Assembly (NCBI GenBank): GCA_963750535.1
Contig: CAVVRF010000028.1
Coordinates: 1 to 64,000, forward strand
Source: JAKFWF01 sp963750535
GTDB taxonomy: Bacteria; Pseudomonadota; Alphaproteobacteria; Rhizobiales; Hyphomicrobiaceae
Reading direction: 5' to 3'
DNA: 64,000 nt
Shown: in pieces, positions 63,279 to 64,000 of the stretch
Position numbering within the stretch: the stretch's first letter is position 1
How the letters are laid out: each line of letters starts with the position of its first letter
Translations under genes and position numbers: made by a program
The notes under the pieces: generated by a model
The model's input: the letters and a program-made list of their open reading frames with translations, nothing else
Told to the model about the DNA's origin: nothing
Databases searched by the model: none

Positions 63279-63815
63279 CTAGTCGACAAGCCTCCCAATC
63301 AAAGACTCAATCATCAAGGCACTTGCATCTCGGATGTGCTCTGCCGGCTCGCCATGCAGGAAAAGAGTGAGAACGCCATTCGACGCGGCCCAAATCGTAC
63401 GCGTTGCCGTATCAACATCCGTCCTAAGCCGCCGCTCCGAGGCTAGTCGCTCGATGATCGACCTCAGGAGATCGTAACCGCCCTTGCTCACGGTCGGATC
63501 GGTCCTCGCGGTCTCGACCATCAGGCGGAATTGATTGGGATGCGCTAGCGCGAAGCCGATCCAGCCGTTCCAACCCCGCTTCAGGTCCACGACCGCATCA
63601 CGGCTCGGTCGCACCGAGCGCTTCGCCTTCAAGAACTCATCGACCACCCGCAGCACCACGGCTCGCTGCAATCCGTCCTTGTCCGTGAAGTGATGATAGA
63701 GGGTCGGCGGTGTGATTTTCGCGCGATCGCAAATCGCTCTCGTCGTGAGCGCAGACACGCCCTCCCGGTCGAGCAGTTCGAGCGCCGCGTTCAAGATGCG
63801 CTCCGCGGTTTCCAT
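63279..63815 (-). CDS. TetR/AcrR-family transcriptional regulator
   Basis: 178 residues from the ATG at 63815. The HTH is TAERILNAALELLDREGV, then TTRAICDRAKITPPTLYHHFTDKDGL; the ligand domain follows with WNGWIGFALAHPNQFRLM. The open frame reaches 63890, but that extension runs through an operator-like region. It diverges from the gene starting at 63894. Confidence 0.9.
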   Translation of the reverse strand: METAERILNAALELLDREGVSALTTRAICDRAKITPPTLYHHFTDKDGLQRAVVLRVVDEFLKAKRSVRPSRDAVVDLKRGWNGWIGFALAHPNQFRLMVETARTDPTVSKGGYDLLRSIIERLASERRLRTDVDTATRTIWAASNGVLTLFLHGEPAEHIRDASALMIESLIGRLVD

Positions 63816-63833
63816 CGTCTTTCCAATTGACTC

Positions 63834-63870
63834 TATAGCGCCGCTATACGACACTATAACGATGATATAG
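63834..63870. promoter_or_regulatory. double inverted repeat, candidate TetR operators
   Basis: TATAGC-GCC-GCTATA (63834-63848) is a perfect 6-3-6 repeat, and CTATA-ACGATGA-TATAG (63854-63870) a 5-7-5 repeat. They lie between the TetR start at 63815 and the divergent start at 63894, where a TetR dimer would control both. Confidence 0.75.
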
Positions 63871-63893
63871 AAGCCGCTGGCTGCATACAATCC

Positions 63894-64000
63894 ATGCGAG
63901 CGAGGGAACTGGCTGTGCGTGCGCTTGCCACCGTCACGATGCTTAATGTTCTCATCTCTCTAGGGTTCTCTGTCGCCGGCTTGGTGCGACCCGAAGCCAT
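63894..64000 (+). CDS. start of a membrane protein, cut by the window end
   Basis: Thirty-five codons from the ATG at 63894: MRARELAVRALATVTMLNVL, then ISLGFSVAGLVRPEA. The hydrophobic segment resembles the first helix of small four-helix membrane proteins often placed next to TetR genes. A GTG or the ATG at 63939 could also start it. The family cannot be fixed from this much sequence. Confidence 0.5.
   Translation, partial: MRARELAVRALATVTMLNVLISLGFSVAGLVRPEA

Overview
High-GC alphaproteobacterial DNA, most like Hyphomicrobiales (Bradyrhizobium/Rhodopseudomonas-type). The assignment rests on gene content: MocD/MocE-type oxygenase genes, several ABC, TRAP and tripartite tricarboxylate (TTT) uptake systems, a PhaC-like synthase beside an FNR/FixK-type box, and an IS1111-type element. 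No rRNA, tRNA or CRISPR array was seen. The window looks like accessory, catabolism-rich chromosome, not a core housekeeping region.

Layout. 0-6.6 kb: end of a MORN-repeat protein, a frameshifted NAD kinase, an intact bile-acid:sodium-symporter-family gene, and a four-gene spermidine/putrescine-type ABC operon in which every gene carries single-base frameshifts. 6.8-17.4 kb: a Rieske ferredoxin plus fatty-acid-desaturase pair (MocE/MocD-like), two translationally coupled Gfo/Idh/MocA oxidoreductases, and a sugar-type ABC operon ending in an RraA-like gene and a D-2-hydroxyacid dehydrogenase, facing a GntR regulator across a near-perfect palindrome. 17.5-27.4 kb: small stress and metabolism units (GST, Lrp, PhaC-like synthase with TetR, 1-Cys peroxiredoxin, AraC/MAPEG, MFS, HxlR/haloalkane-dehalogenase-like hydrolase).

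27.7-47.9 kb is a coherent catabolic island: PdxA-family dehydrogenase, DHDPS-family lyase, TTT transporter, SAF-domain oxidoreductase, GntR regulator, amidohydrolase (lactonase-like), 3-hydroxyisobutyrate-dehydrogenase-like enzyme, TRAP transporter, two D-2-hydroxyacid dehydrogenases, a second paralogous amidohydrolase and a complete ABC importer. Three copies of a GTATGC-type operator precede its PdxA, SAF and GntR genes, so these probably form one regulon. The substrate is unknown; the enzymes suggest a lactone/aldonate or hydroxyacid. A 269-bp IS5/IS1031-like MITE sits exactly between tctB and tctA.

48-64 kb: an IS110-family element of the IS1111 type with a 306-nt non-coding end expected to carry its guide RNA, a two-gene RND efflux unit, a three-gene lipid-acylation cluster (FeeM-like N-acyltransferase, PlsC-like acyltransferase, LpxH-like phosphatase), a molybdopterin oxidoreductase, a frameshifted secreted L,D-transpeptidase-like gene, regulator debris, and a TetR gene divergent from a membrane-protein gene cut by the window end.

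Many disruptions are single-base shifts in otherwise well-preserved proteins (NAD kinase, first ABC operon, lrp, phaC end, tctA, the transpeptidase-like gene). Whether they are real mutations or consensus errors cannot be decided from the sequence alone.
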